A DNA stretch of 64,000 bases from Massospora cicadina (GCA_022478985.1 JAKSZP010013552.1:1-64000), one strand, 5' to 3'; shown: positions 1-10,309, counted from the first letter of the stretch. Notes: generated from the sequence alone by a model not told the origin. Numbers and translations are program-made.

Positions 1-846
1 CCTCAGAAAGATTCGGCGTGAATTTCTTAAGAAATGTACACTTACCAAAAGACTCATTAATTCTCTAATTTGAAGTAGGGGTGGCAACTTCCAAATCGCC
101 TTCTCCTTGTCTGGAGTTATCATGTGGCCTTGGTCAAACATGACGTTGCCCAGGAAAATGAACAGGGACTTAAAGAACTCGCACTTAATGATTTTTAGCA
201 TAAGGTCAGCCACCCTCAAATGAATCACCACTTGCCACAGGTGTATTGCATGGGAATCTTGATCAGGGGAAAACACCAGAATATTGTCCATGTAGGCAAC
301 CGAGCATACATCCAGCAGGTCCCCTCAGGCCGCAACTATATGGCATTGAAAGATAGCAGTTGCATTTTTAAGCCCAAAGGGCATAACCTGAAACTGGAAA
401 ATTCCCTTTATGGTTTGGAACGTTGTTAGCCACTCCTGGCCCTTCTTTATATGGATCTGATTGAACGCATTATAGAAATCCAGTTTGGAGAAGATTTTTG
501 CCTTCCCCACATAGCGTGAAATCTGGGATCCAAAGAGAGGGGATGTAAATATGGTACAATGACATTGTTTAGGCTCCCATAATCTATGCATGGGCGTAAA
601 GTACCATCAGTTTTTCACAAAGAGAAGTAGGGAGCATACTGGGGAGGTACGCTTAAAAATCGCGCCTTTGGCTATCTGTTCTTTAACCCATATATCTAAT
701 GCTGCTTCCTCCCATATGGTCAAAGGGTAAATTGGGGAAGATATATGCACCAGATCAACAGTGAGCTTAAACTTGCAATCAAGCTCTGAATGACCATGAA
801 ATACATTAGCTGAAGCCGCATCAAATGAAGATTCCAGACCCTCCAA
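1..846 (-). pseudogene. Reverse transcriptase of a chromovirus-like Ty3/gypsy element (element A), cut by the window edge
   Basis: Conceptual translation of the minus strand gives consecutive Ty3 RT blocks. From 846 down to about 607 is the N-terminal fingers region, ending in a stretch like the usual 'SP..SP..FVKK' block. From 591 to 325 come '[13 protein letters not shown]', 'KGQEWLTTFQT' and 'FQFQVMPFGLKNA', the palm blocks B to D. At 283-294 the active-site box reads YMDN instead of the usual YxDD. The region below it matches the RT-RNase H connection and runs off the window start. Stops and frameshifts between the blocks mean it is not translated as one protein. The closest relative in the window is the element at 57-64 kb, which has the same NAFNQI, KGQEWL and FQFQVM wording. 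Its protease lies just upstream at 1023-1766, the normal PR-RT order. Confidence 0.85.
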
Positions 847-1022
847 ATAGAAGGTAAAGGTACCTTCAGCGAGGGCTTTAACAATGGAGTGAGACTGAGA
901 GTGTGGATATTGGGTTAGTGGAGAAGATCGCCCTAAAAATTAGACTCAGACATTTGAACAATAATATATAACCATTTTTTAATGTTAATGACAGGGTATT
1001 GCTTTTCAAGTTGGTCCTGACG

Positions 1023-1766
1023 TCAAACTTTCGCCATTACTCTATTCCCAAAATAATAAGGTACAAGAGGTTTTGATTGCTTGAAAACGTCCGTCAAAAG
1101 ATACTTGCTCACTTGATAATCCACTAACCCTAGTACCTTCAGGGTGGGAATATCTTGAGAAGCCCCTCCCCTAACCATACCACCTGGCAAATAACTAATA
1201 TCAAGGTGGTCGGCTAGGTCCTGGTCAATAAAATTCTTAGAGGCTCCAGTATCCACCAAAATAGTAGTGCTAATTTTACCTGAAGGGAATGAAAGGGTAG
1301 CAGTTAACAAAAAATATCCCAAATGATCTTTATTTATAGCAGACACCGCCAACACTTCACGAATAAAATCTTCTTCAGGCGTAAACATACCTCCAGGGTA
1401 CGTTTCTGCATCATAGAATGGAGAAGGATAGTTGGCCACTCTTACTACTGAGGTCACATATTCCACCATATCTTCAGTAATTGCATAACCATTTTTTGAT
1501 TTAAAAAGTAACTCCTTTTCCACCTCCTGCGTTCTGCGAATCATGGTTGTGGTTAAGCGTGGGTTATCTGGAGTGATTTTATACACTAAAATGGGGTCCA
1601 TATCTGAGTCATAATAGAAGAGATACGGCTCAGTTGTACATATGAAAATTTTATTATAAAATGCGTTATGGGCTGAAAATGACACCATAACCAATTTGGC
1701 GGCAGGTTGTGCACCGTTATCCAAAGCCATCACCACCAGGCCCATCATTGATGATCCCACCTGCAC
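1023..1766 (-). CDS. Retropepsin-like protease region of element A (open frame within a broken polyprotein)
   Basis: This is an open frame of 247 codons on the minus strand. Near residue 165 it carries 'ILVDTGASKNFI', the D-T/S-G-A active site of retroviral aspartic proteases, in the form typical of chromovirus polyproteins ('TATL...VDTGA..NFI'). The first 150 residues are acidic linker sequence that I do not recognise. In the polyprotein this domain would cut Gag-Pol and act as a dimer. The catalytic Asp and Gly are intact, unlike the protease of the related element near 60.2 kb. The frame is followed by RT with about 180 bases between, so there is no room for the extra domain seen in the other Ty3 lineage here. 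The first Met is arbitrary, because the protein would be read through from gag. Confidence 0.8.
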   Translation of the reverse strand: MQVGSSMMGLVVMALDNGAQPAAKLVMVSFSAHNAFYNKIFICTTEPYLFYYDSDMDPILVYKITPDNPRLTTTMIRRTQEVEKELLFKSKNGYAITEDMVEYVTSVVRVANYPSPFYDAETYPGGMFTPEEDFIREVLAVSAINKDHLGYFLLTATLSFPSGKISTTILVDTGASKNFIDQDLADHLDISYLPGGMVRGGASQDIPTLKVLGLVDYQVSKYLLTDVFKQSKPLVPYYFGNRVMAKV

Positions 1767-2950
1767 CGCCCAAACTCAGTGCCAAGAAAAAACCAATTTT
1801 ATTGTATTGATTTTGTGAGCAATAGTGGAAAGTCAGGGAATCATGACTCTTGAATCACAAAGCATCCATATCCACTGGGTATGAGCAAGGAGGACGGGTA
1901 CTTTCCAGTTGAGGTAGCCAGAATAACGCTGAGATGCTCCAACCCTCAGAAAAAAAAGGAGAAAACAGTGGTGAGCCCCACCGCAGCCATGACCAACAGC
2001 TGGAGCACTCCATTTGCACTTTGTGAAAGTCCCACACGGAAAAGTTCATGCACATAAATTAAAGAGGTTGGTTAACTAATGTAAGGATAATGTCATTAAC
2101 TCTCTTGTTCCCAGTGGGGTGGTGCACGGTGCACAGACACAACGCAAGGGAACTCGTCATTAGTAATAAAGTAAGTAGAGCCCCACAGAGGGTGCTGGAG
2201 CTGACGTAACTTATGGCAGTGGTGGTTAACGAGATATAGAAAAAAAACCAGACTAACACCAAGGCTAGAGTGAACCCCAAAGTGGGGTCCATACCCAAGT
2301 GATGCTCTGGGATGGAGTGCAAAGGCGGCATGGTCTGGAAGGAACCAGGGTGGCCCAGCGGTGTACCAGAAGAGAATTACGGTTGTGAAAATCAAATGGC
2401 TAACGTGGCATGAGACCTCCTCAAAGAGCTCCGCGCACAAGTTTGCCCAAGTTAACATAAAGGAAAACGTATACTTAGTGATGGGTTTCTAGGGAGGAAT
2501 TTGACCAACGAGAGAGATTGGTCTCAAGAAAACAAATTTAAGGAAATTTGGGGGAATAATTGATCAATGGAAATGATGCTAGCCAAGGTGCACCAATAAG
2601 TGCACGCTTCCATTGGGCAGTGTACTATACTTGGTAATCAACCAAATTCAGATTATTGATTGTAGGTAAGGCCGAACTGAGCTGGAAATTTCGAAAACTG
2701 AATGGGTTTTGAGACACCGTTCACCAAGAAAATTAAGCAACCCGTCATTATAAAATGCAAAGCTGGTTCATTTTAATGCACCTGCTGTATTGCAGGGCTG
2801 AACTTCTCTAACATCCCCAGGACCAACCTGGGCATACCTCGCCTTAACCCAGCATTGATCCAAGGTATTTTTGAGGTCAGGGAGGCCTTCCAACTTCACC
2901 CTTTTAGCCTCTTGACATGCAGCTTTATCCTTAATATTTGTCCCCATTAT
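1767..2950 (-). other. Region upstream of the element A protease, probably decayed gag
   Basis: By position this should hold the gag of element A. Several minus-strand frames of 60-120 codons are open (for example 2096-2458), but they read as hydrophobic, low-similarity sequence and I see no zinc knuckle. I cannot name a domain. The right boundary is set by the plus-strand integrase remnant that starts near 2950. Confidence 0.3.
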
Positions 2951-4223
2951 CATGTCATCCTCAAGCTATGATAGTTTGACTTGTTTACCTGTCCTTCCCT
3001 TAGAAAATAGTGAAGCGGAGAGATTACATTACCTCCTTATGGCTCTGATTTCTGAGATGATGAGGATGAACCCTTTAAAAATGTTAACGAGACACTCCTG
3101 CAACACCAAGGTGGAGAGCGGAAAGTTATACAAAAAGGTAGGGGCAAACTAGTTTCCATATCTTTAACCTTTAGAGCGAGTACCTGTGATCGTGGAGGCC
3201 CACTCTACCCTGGGGAACAGCAGATTGCGGAAAACCTATGAGTGGATTAGAGATCACTACTATTGGGAGGAAATCATGGAATCCATTATTGAAGTCCTAG
3301 ATGCCTGCCTAGCTGTAAAAAGAAACCCTGCTTCAAGCCTAAATATCAATACCAACCTACTATGACTCAACAACCATTCCAAATGATAAACCTGGATGTG
3401 GTAGGTCCTCTACCCCATAATACAAGTAGGATTGGCACATACTAGTAGGAATCAATCATTTCACAAAATGAGTTTAAGCTGTTGTTATCCCCGCTCAGAC
3501 TGCTAAAGCTACCGCTACCTTCTTGCATTAGTGTATCTTAACTCGTCATGGTTTCCCATAAGGTCCTATTTTTCGACAATGGAAAAGATATCACCTCCAG
3601 AGTGGTCAAGGTCCTGCTACACCATGGGAGCCAATTTTTTTAAGCCCATACAACCTTGTATAAATGGTACTGTTGAAAGAGCTAAGGAACTATGGTTCCT
3701 ATATTACTAAATATGGCCAGCTCAGACCCTCTACACTAGGATCAACTTTTACCTAGTGCGCTCATGGAATACCATATTGGTTATCATCACATCCTCAAAA
3801 TGTCTCCTTTCCATGTCTTATATGGTCGGAAAACTGGGCTACTTCTTTATAAGTAAAAGGTGTTTTTTCTTTTGGGTTTATGATCCTGATAAAACCATGA
3901 AAATTAGCTTAACACATCATTTAACTGAAATCCGATGCAATAATCAATCTGGCTAAAAGTGTCCCAAAATAAGACCTAGCAGCTAATAAGCATAGAAAAC
4001 CTATTCCCTCTTTTCAAATCTCAGATTTGGTTTTATATTATCACAACTGCATCACCCCCAGAAGTGGCAAACTCAGGTCCATTTGTGAAGGACCATTCGT
4101 GGTTACTTATAAGAGGGGCGATGCACATCCAATCAAATCTGTTGCCTCTGGAGTCGCCATAAACAGAGTGCATGAACGATTCATATGCCCCAATTATCTC
4201 CTTAATATACTTGAAGGGGGTAA
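2950..4223 (+). pseudogene. Integrase remnant of a Ty3/gypsy element (element B2)
   Basis: The plus strand gives, in order: an H2C2-type zinc region at about 3190-3350 ('VEAHSTLG', 'YEWIRDHYYW', 'DACL'); the catalytic core at 3380-3700 ('NLDVVGPLP', 'GINHFTKWV', then 'NGTVERAKE' carrying the third acidic residue); and the C-terminal GPF module at 4027-4220 ('DLVLYYHN', 'CEGPFVV'). Integrase joins the cDNA ends to host DNA. The core is full of stops and frameshifts, and the second acidic block is hard to place, so it is dead. The wording DVVGPLP...TKWVEA groups it with elements C, D and E, not with the chromoviruses. RT and everything upstream are missing; the element is truncated near 2950. 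An LTR follows directly. Confidence 0.8.
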
Positions 4224-4900
4224 TGTTAGACAATTGAATTCTCTACTAGCTGAGAAGAATGTTCCATGGCAAATAGTTTAAGTAATTAGAAAAAATTCTC
4301 AATGTTTTAGCTCACGGAATAGCCCCATAAGATTAATAATTTTACTCAAGCCCCCAGCCAAATGGCTTGAATCTAGTTAGTATGAATATGCCAAACCCCT
4401 GGAAGAATAGGCGTACTAACTTGGAAGTCCGCCCAAGCCCCAACTTGAATTTAGGTTAACTTTTTAAGCGGAAACAACTTCTATTTATAGACCTGCAGGG
4501 GGTTCTGAAGAGATGAAATTAATTATTAACCAATCACACTGGGACATCAGGTAATCAGCTTAGGTGAAATATTTTCCAAGATGCTTGATTGGACTGAATA
4601 TAACATTACCACATGGATTTATTAATACTGATGGCGACCAATCACCTAATGGCAAGTAAGCCTAAGTGAAAAGACTGTCAAGAGTTCTGATAGGCTACAT
4701 TGAAATTTATCTAAATTGAGCCACCTTCTGCCTAACCCAAATTCTCTTGTATCTCACTAATAGCCTTTGAATAGCGTAACTACTAGGAGTTGACAATTCG
4801 ATAAAGGGATTATTTTTTGTCTCCATTTTAATCATTGATAAAATTCTTATAATTAAATCTATTTGTAGTTAATTTTCCCTGTAAGATCTTTGACAACAAC
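4224..4900 (+). repeat. LTR of element B2 (3' LTR), right end approximate
   Basis: The integrase frame runs into a purine run, GAAGGGGGTAA, followed by TGTTAG, the usual polypurine tract and LTR start. A TATA-like stretch (TATTTATAGA) lies near 4490. Degenerate repeats containing CCAAT motifs occupy about 4530-4690 and resemble the cleaner 75-base repeats at 8191-8360. The right end was not fixed, because no second copy or target duplication was found. Confidence 0.5.
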
Positions 4901-5260
4901 TAAGTGCTGTAATAATCCCCCTTCCACTATATTTTTGAGATCCTGTGCTAAAAGAACCAGAAAGAACAAAAGTGCCAGGATTTTAACCTGCAAAAAGCAT
5001 CTATAACAATTATCTTTATTTTAACAGAAAGTTTGCACTACCATTAATCTTAGGGATCACGCTTGATATGGGTTACACCAAAGAGTTGCAATGTAGTCAT
5101 TTTTCCAAAAAATACTCCCTTAGTTTTTTGTCACCACTTTTATTCTTGCTGCTGTGGCCACTGAGTCTGAATCTCAATCAAGCTGGTATTCCCTGACAAT
5201 TAGATTGGTTGGTGTACTTCCCAGCAGAATCATAGGTATGTGTATGCATTTCCTTATATA

Positions 5261-5553
5261 TTTATAATTTTAGAGGCAAGCTGAACAGGGCATGGACATT
5301 TCTGAAAATAGAGAAAGAAAGTATCAACATGAAACCTAAGAAGGGTCAACTCTGTCATAGAAAGTTTTTCACCTCTTGATCGCGACTCATATCTTTCTGG
5401 TTATGTCATGAGTAAGTTTTTCGTATTATTAGACCTACCAACCGCCAATAGTTTCCTTCAGCTGGCACCCCAATTGATGTGCAAAGGGTGGGAATTGAAC
5501 CCACAACCTTCAGGTTGGTAGCCATATGCCCTACTGAGTTGCCTTCCACCCCC
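5261..5553 (-). mobile_element. tRNA-derived SINE inserted in the element C LTR
   Basis: On the minus strand the insertion starts with a tRNA-like head (5553-5478), continues into about 215 bases of unrelated body and ends in an A/T-rich tail. It is flanked by TGCATTTCCTTATATA (5245-5260) and TGCATGCTCTTATATA (5554-5569), which match at 13 of 16 bases and are read as a target-site duplication. The paralogous LTR at 28783-29396 runs straight through this point, giving an empty site. A head, body and tail with a 16-bp duplication fit LINE-mobilised SINEs. I saw no second copy in the window. Confidence 0.7.
5478..5553 (-). other. tRNA-like head of the SINE with Pol III A and B boxes
   Basis: The minus strand has an A-box-like AACTCAGTAGGG. 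It also has a perfect T-arm, GTGGG TTCAATT CCCAC, that contains the B box GGTTCAATTCC (consensus GGTTCGANTCC). The 3' acceptor side CCTTTGC pairs only partly with the 5' side, and I could not fold a clean anticodon arm. I therefore read it as a degenerate tRNA-derived promoter head, not a working tRNA gene. Confidence 0.6.
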
Positions 5554-5901
5554 TGCATGCTCTTATATAAACCCTCAGAATTTGATCTGCTGGCAATTAG
5601 TGGTGGTTTATCCTCAGCCTTGATTTGTCAGTAAAACTTAAATAATTAATATAAACTTTTCCTATATACCCTCAGCTTCAGTTTCTGGTAATCAAAATAC
5701 CCCAATCACTGTCAGAATTATCCCTTATACTTCAGAATTGGCTAATTCTTTGAAATTTTCTGCCTAACCAAATGGGAGCACAAATTATCAACTTAATAAT
5801 AATTATACCATTAAAACTAGGCAATTAATTAGCAGCTATGCTCATTTAGCGAGGCTCCTAGTTTTGCCACTATGGGGAAACATCTTTTAATTTCCTCAAC
5901 A

Positions 5902-6567
5902 TTTCCCCCATCAACCAGATAAATTCATCCAGCGCAGCTCCTAAATTTTTTTCTCCATGAAGCATTCCACAGTGGCCTCTCACCCTCCCATGAGCAAAAC
6001 ATTCCCCATGTTGTGGTAATTCATACTTTTCTTGCCGCTATTTATCCACATTATAAGATATATATTATTCCTAGATTTTCTCTTTTGTGTTCTTTATATT
6101 GGTTATATGATCAGAGGAACTTAGCGTGCGCCTGGTTGATAATCTGGCCACTTGAAAGCTCCTTGATTGTATAGCCATCAGCATCTGTTTTCTCTATTTT
6201 TCTGAAGGTTCTGACTATATGATACTAGTTTGTTTCTTCATCTTAATCCTTGCTGATTGTGGAACAGGACACACACCCCTATCAGAAACTGCAGAAGTTC
6301 CCTACACCATCATTTATTGGGATAGTGATTCTTATTTATAGCCAAGCTCCTTGAATACGCTTCAGTCTGAAGTTTAATAAGTGGGGATGTTAGAGTCATC
6401 AGATAGCGTTGCAGATCCATTCCCCTAGTATCCTCTACACCTGAGTTGAGTAGTGGGGGTAAAACTGTGTGCCTCCCATAGAGCAACTGGAGAGGGATGT
6501 TTTCCAAACTCAGAATGATAGCTGATGCTATAATTGAAATGCGGTGAGAAAGAGGTTGCTCCAGTCT
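5902..6567 (-). pseudogene. C-terminal part of element C integrase and polypurine tract
   Basis: From 6567 downward the minus strand reads a stretch that lines up with the integrase of element D just after its catalytic core, including 'LQLLYGRHTVLPPLL' at about 6470-6510 (compare the common 'LLYGR.P.LPP'). This is the part after the catalytic Glu. It continues as a charged linker to about 6310 and then decays. The piece before it lies at 9540-10300; element G sits between them. A GATGGGGGAAA purine run at 5902-5912 primes plus-strand synthesis in such elements and abuts the LTR. Confidence 0.6.
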
Positions 6568-7195
6568 GACAGTGTCATGAAAACGGCAGAAAAAGTTTAG
6601 ACCGGCAAGCCAGTCAGGATGCATGAGCACCCAAAAAGTAAGCCAGAATGCCAGTGGCATCGCCGCTCATATGACGTTGTATGGAGCCACGAATTGTGAA
6701 ACAATGACTTGTTGGTATAGAATGAGCGTGAAAAGGAACCTGAAAACAAACCAAATGGAAACAATACCAGACACTGGGGGTCTCGCTTCAGGGGATTGTA
6801 CCACTGGGTTAGCTTCTACAGGGTTACTGGTGGGTGGGTTCAATATGATTGTAGAGACAAGGGGGCGGATCCTTGCTTGAAAATGGTGGATGTAAGGCCA
6901 CAAGATCCCAGTATATTGATGGCGTATAGTTGCAATGATGGAGTTAGATTGTCAGAAATTCCTTGCACATTGAATACAGTTAACGATAATGGAATGATTG
7001 TAATCATCAAAACTGGTAATTCCATCTGGTGTAGGGACCAATAGGCCACCAGGTTAATGCCATCAGGACTTTGGCAAGAAGGATTTCAATAAAATAAAAA
7101 TGAGTTTTTAGCAGAAATTGTAACAATTAATGAACGTTACATGAATCTCATAAGGTGGGGATTATGAGATTTGTGTGCTTTGATAGTTGCATTTC

Positions 7196-7246
7196 CATAG
7201 ATTGGTGTATCCCCCTTTAGGTTGGGACCACCTAGTGCTAAAAAAA
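7196..7246 (+). mobile_element. 51-base truncated LINE tail with 14-bp target duplication
   Basis: GATAGTTGCATTTC occurs at 7182-7195 and again at 7247-7260. Between the copies are 51 bases ending CTAGTGCTAAAAAAA. Their last 36 bases match the 3' end of the minus-strand LINE at 11224-16991 (CCCCCTTTAG.TTGGGACCACCTAGT...AAAAAAA). This is a 5'-truncated target-primed insertion. Confidence 0.8.
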
Positions 7247-7663
7247 GATAGTTGCATTTCTGTTATTCCTATTAGGATTTTCCTATTTGGGTTGATAATG
7301 AAATAAGATTTAAAATAAATTTTTATTTGATTGGTTGTCATTCTGAGGTTCCCCTCCAATTCTCCATCAAGTTGCCTGGATGCCATCAATTATGGAGGCT
7401 TTTGCGCCCCTCATTACCTCCAATTCATTAAGCCTTTTTTGGTAGTATTTCAATCTGAGGCCAGCCCCAATGGACCTCAGTATTGAAATTCTATTCTGAC
7501 TTTGAGTCTACCCAAATAAAGGCTTCTATTCGCTTGATCCGTTTTATTTAATTTTATTTATATAAAATAAGGATTGGGGGTGCAGATGGCGGTGCGATGA
7601 GGAGGAGAGGAAGGGGGTGGACGCGCTGGGATCCTCTTGAGAGTGGCCTTCCCCTGGTGAGAG

Positions 7664-7830
7664 GGGAAGGAGACAGAGTGGCCTGAGGCATCAGAGGCTG
7701 GTTGACTGCACCTCAGCCGGGTAACCCTGAGGCGACAGAGGCCATAGGGATGCACCTTGGCCCAGGGGCCCAAGGTGACAGAGGCTAGTGCACCGCACCT
7801 CAGCCTGGTATGCCTGGCAAGGCCATCCAT
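7664..7830. repeat. GC-rich 43/44-base minisatellite
   Basis: Units start GCACC at 7708, 7752 and 7795 and share the core 'GACAGAGGC'. Spacing is 44 then 43 bases, with a partial unit before 7708 and another after 7795. The stretch 7560-7930 is visibly much richer in G and C than its surroundings. Confidence 0.6.
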
Positions 7831-8190
7831 TTGGACAGGACCATTCAGAATCAGTACGGCCAGATATGGGGTGGATGTTAGGGCTGGTGGCGGGCTGGGC
7901 CATGGGAGCCCAGTTTTTTACTGTCAGACATTCTCCTTCTTGACTTATGAAAAAGAATGTTGGAGGTATGAGTGCTCCCAAATCTGCTGCCATGATTGGC
8001 CCATCTCCTGCCCAATCCTTGAATAATATTGTGGGTATCAAAAATATGAGAACCAATGGCAAAAAGACCTTGGCGGATTATTGGTGGAATCCTAACTATT
8101 GGAAAAATATGGTTTATAATCAAAATTGGCTTAATAACGTAATAACTAATAATAGGATTGCTCCGACTTCTCAGCCAAATTTGGGGTGTT

Positions 8191-8360
8191 CGTTACCACG
8201 TGAGTCTGACCACTGCCGAGGTGAGAAGAATTTACTTGACAATGATAGGGTGCAAATTAACCAATCATTACCAAATGATTCTGACCACCTCTAAGGTTAG
8301 AAGATTTTACTCGCTGGTGATTGGATACAATTCATCAAATCATTACCACATGGGTCAGTT
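8191..8360 (+). repeat. 75-base tandem repeat with CCAAT motifs
   Basis: The string CRTTACCA recurs at 8191, 8266 and 8341, exactly 75 bases apart, giving two full units and the start of a third. Each unit carries a 'TCTGACCAC' block, an 'AGAAGANTTNAC' block and a CCAAT or ATTGG pentamer. Related but degenerate units occur at 4530-4690 inside an LTR, so these may be LTR enhancer-type repeats. Confidence 0.65.
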
Positions 8361-9539
8361 TTGCCTCAAAATATTTATCTTTGATCTGATGGGCTGAAAG
8401 CCTATATTCCCTAATTTGGAAGACTCAGCTTTACATGCTTTTGCCTTGAATACCCATGGTCCCGGGATTTGAACTAGTTTAAATAAGAAAATACTAGTAT
8501 TGAAAAAAGGACCTTTCTGGTTTTGCCCCGTTTAAACAATAAGAACATAAAAACTTTAACAAAGCGTTATTTATTACTTTTATTAAAAAGTAAATTTCTC
8601 ACTTTAATAAAAAATTTGTGGCATCCATAAGTGGATCCCACAGTTGGAGAAATTAATTGGAAAGGAAAATAAAGAGAATCAAACAACAATTTCCTCAGTG
8701 TTATGCAACTGATTAAATAGTGTTCAATTGTAGTGGGTCCAAGCATGGATCAGGTCCCTCAAATTTGACCTGAACCGGCGAATTTTTTGGGGAAGGGGGC
8801 AGATAATCTCATTTTGGAACTGACATCAAAGGATTTGGTGGCAGGCTGAGTCACTGTTGGTTTGATCATGAACCCCTGAACTGAGGCTTAACTGTGTTTC
8901 TGTCAATTGGCGCAACGGCATCTTTCCCAACGAGCAATGGGAATTCCCCAGTGTTACCCCACATAGGGGTAGTCCCAATTGGTTGGAAACAGGTTCAGGA
9001 TGCCCAACCCGCCCATGCCTGGTCACTGGGGCGTTTGTTCAGTCAAATGAGTTACATCAGCCACAACTCCTGATTCATTGGATTGGGGTTTTAAACTGTC
9101 TGATATAGTTTCCAAAGATACCATCTGCACATTGGGGATCATCCATGACAATTTTGAGAGGTGGTTATCATTATCGATTGTGCTGCTGGTTGAGTCAAAA
9201 CCATCAGCGATTTCAGCAGATAAATCAATATTTGTCCCTTTTAGCTAGATGTTTTCTGATTTTTGGGCTTTATTCCCATCGGTTTTGGACCTTTCACATC
9301 AATTTGGTAATCTCTGCGCAGATTTCCTCAATTTGGTGGACAAGTTTGGCCAAGGTAAGCGTGGGTAATGGAGGAGGCATCCTAAGAGGGAAGGCTGTTA
9401 CCAAGCATTCATCTACCATGTGGGTGAGGTCGCCCTGTGTGATAAGGGGTACAGCCACCCTCTTCAGACCCTTTTTATTTGGAAATGGGAAGATCATCCG
9501 ATCCACGCACAGGGGACGTTTCCCTGGACTTACAGACAG

Positions 9540-10300
9540 TCAATCCCTGGCAAGATTTTTGCGTATATTCACTAGGGTTCCATTAACCCAATCAACAGTT
9601 CCATTGGACTCAAGGTGTTATGGGGTCATTAGTGCCCCAAAAAATTACCATTGATTCATTCAGCTTGGGGAGAACATACAAAGTAAATTTAATTCTGTTG
9701 TCAATGAGTATGAACTACGGGAGCCATGCCATTAAATGATGCACTCCAATATGAATTTTCAGCGGTTACCATCCCTAATTCTCCTATCACTCATGCCTCT
9801 ACCCACTTCGTCAAATGACCTATCACTACTATGATGTACTTAAAAGATTCTCACTAATAGAAAGGGGCCCCACAATGTTGTTGGATACTGTATGCATAAA
9901 AACTGTGGTTTCACTAAAAATAGGAGATCTTCTTGTGGAAGGGTATCCACCTGGCATTGATGATAGCAGGAAATCATTTTAGAATATTAAAGTGCATGCT
10001 CTACCAGTAATAGCTCAGTTGCAGTAACTCTAACGCTTACATAGGCCTCTGTGCCATACCTCCTTGTTCACATTCATGATAATATCCGAACAAACAGAGG
10101 ACTTTAGAAATCTTGATATAGCACTGCTTCTCTGCTTGTATAGCTCACCATTTCCCTAAAAAGTATCTGACATCATCCCATTTGATAATTGAATGTCTTG
10201 AGGTTATATGTAAGTGTACTTTCTGAAGATCATCTTTTCATACATCAGATCTGCAAGGTCTGCTACTATAACAGCCGTCAGTTATCACAATAAACAGTCA
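9540..10300 (-). pseudogene. Integrase catalytic core of element C
   Basis: The minus strand gives 'YIIVVIDHLTKWVEA' (about 9790-9850), preceded by a 'GPLS'-like block. The second acid follows in 'ILIDNRIKFT' (about 9690). Then comes 'ESNGTVDWVNGTLVNI' (about 9560-9610), where the catalytic Glu of the usual 'VER.NGTL' block is replaced by Asp. Multiple stops and frame changes are present. The reading breaks at 9539, where element G was inserted, and resumes at 6567. It is clearly related to the better-preserved integrase at 45955-46503. Confidence 0.75.
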
Positions 10301-10309
10301 TCATTCTGA

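Larger units (their letters stand above)
4989..5901 (-). repeat. 3' LTR of element C, interrupted by a SINE
   Basis: Reading the minus strand, the LTR starts TGTTGAGG at 5901, directly after a polypurine tract (5902-5912). It aligns along its length with 28783-29396: both copies share, in order, the blocks around 'CTATCTTTATTTTAA', 'TACCATTAATCTTAG', 'GTAATCAAAATAC' and 'CACTATGGG'. A 293-base SINE plus a target duplication interrupt this copy only. Removing them leaves about 604 bases, close to the 614 of the partner. The low-coordinate end is inferred from where similarity stops. Confidence 0.7.
7150..8645. other. Insertion inside element G, nature unclear (LTR-like repeats plus GC-rich minisatellite)
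   Basis: Element F has no equivalent of this stretch, so it looks inserted into G after G itself landed. It contains a 51-base LINE tail (7196-7246), a GC-rich repeat (about 7664-7830) and 75-base repeats like those in the LTR at 4224-4900. It also has many ATTGG/CCAAT pentamers between 7990 and 8345. A plus-strand frame of 115 codons at 7947-8294 has no recognisable domain. A solo LTR related to element B2 is one reading. Both ends are approximate. Confidence 0.35.
6573..9534 (-). mobile_element. Element G, member of the F/G/H repeat family, inserted in the element C integrase
   Basis: On the minus strand it begins TGTAAGTC (9534) and ends CATGACA (6573). It is flanked by a perfect 5-bp duplication, GACAG on the plus strand (6568-6572 and 9535-9539). 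It aligns with F (24960-26573) and H (57784-59077): the frame 'ITQGDLTHMVDE...QIEEICAEI' at 9506-9294, a block at 9040-8700, and 'DATGILAYFLGAHA' near 6650. It is about 1.4 kb longer than F because of a further insertion between about 7.15 and 8.64 kb. TG...CA ends with 5-bp duplications are integrase signatures. Whether this is a large solo LTR or a small non-autonomous element I cannot decide. Confidence 0.7.

Noticed and set aside
5478..5553. A functional tRNA gene
   Set aside because: The T-arm is perfect but the acceptor stem pairs poorly, no clean anticodon arm could be drawn, and it is the head of a 293-base insertion with a target duplication.
6623..7049. Overlapping plus and minus frames, considered as an envelope-like gene
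   Set aside because: The stretch aligns with the end of element F and has no signal peptide or transmembrane pattern that fits an envelope protein.
7947..8294. A 115-codon plus-strand gene
   Set aside because: It overlaps the 75-base tandem repeats and LTR-like sequence and has no recognisable domain; probably chance.
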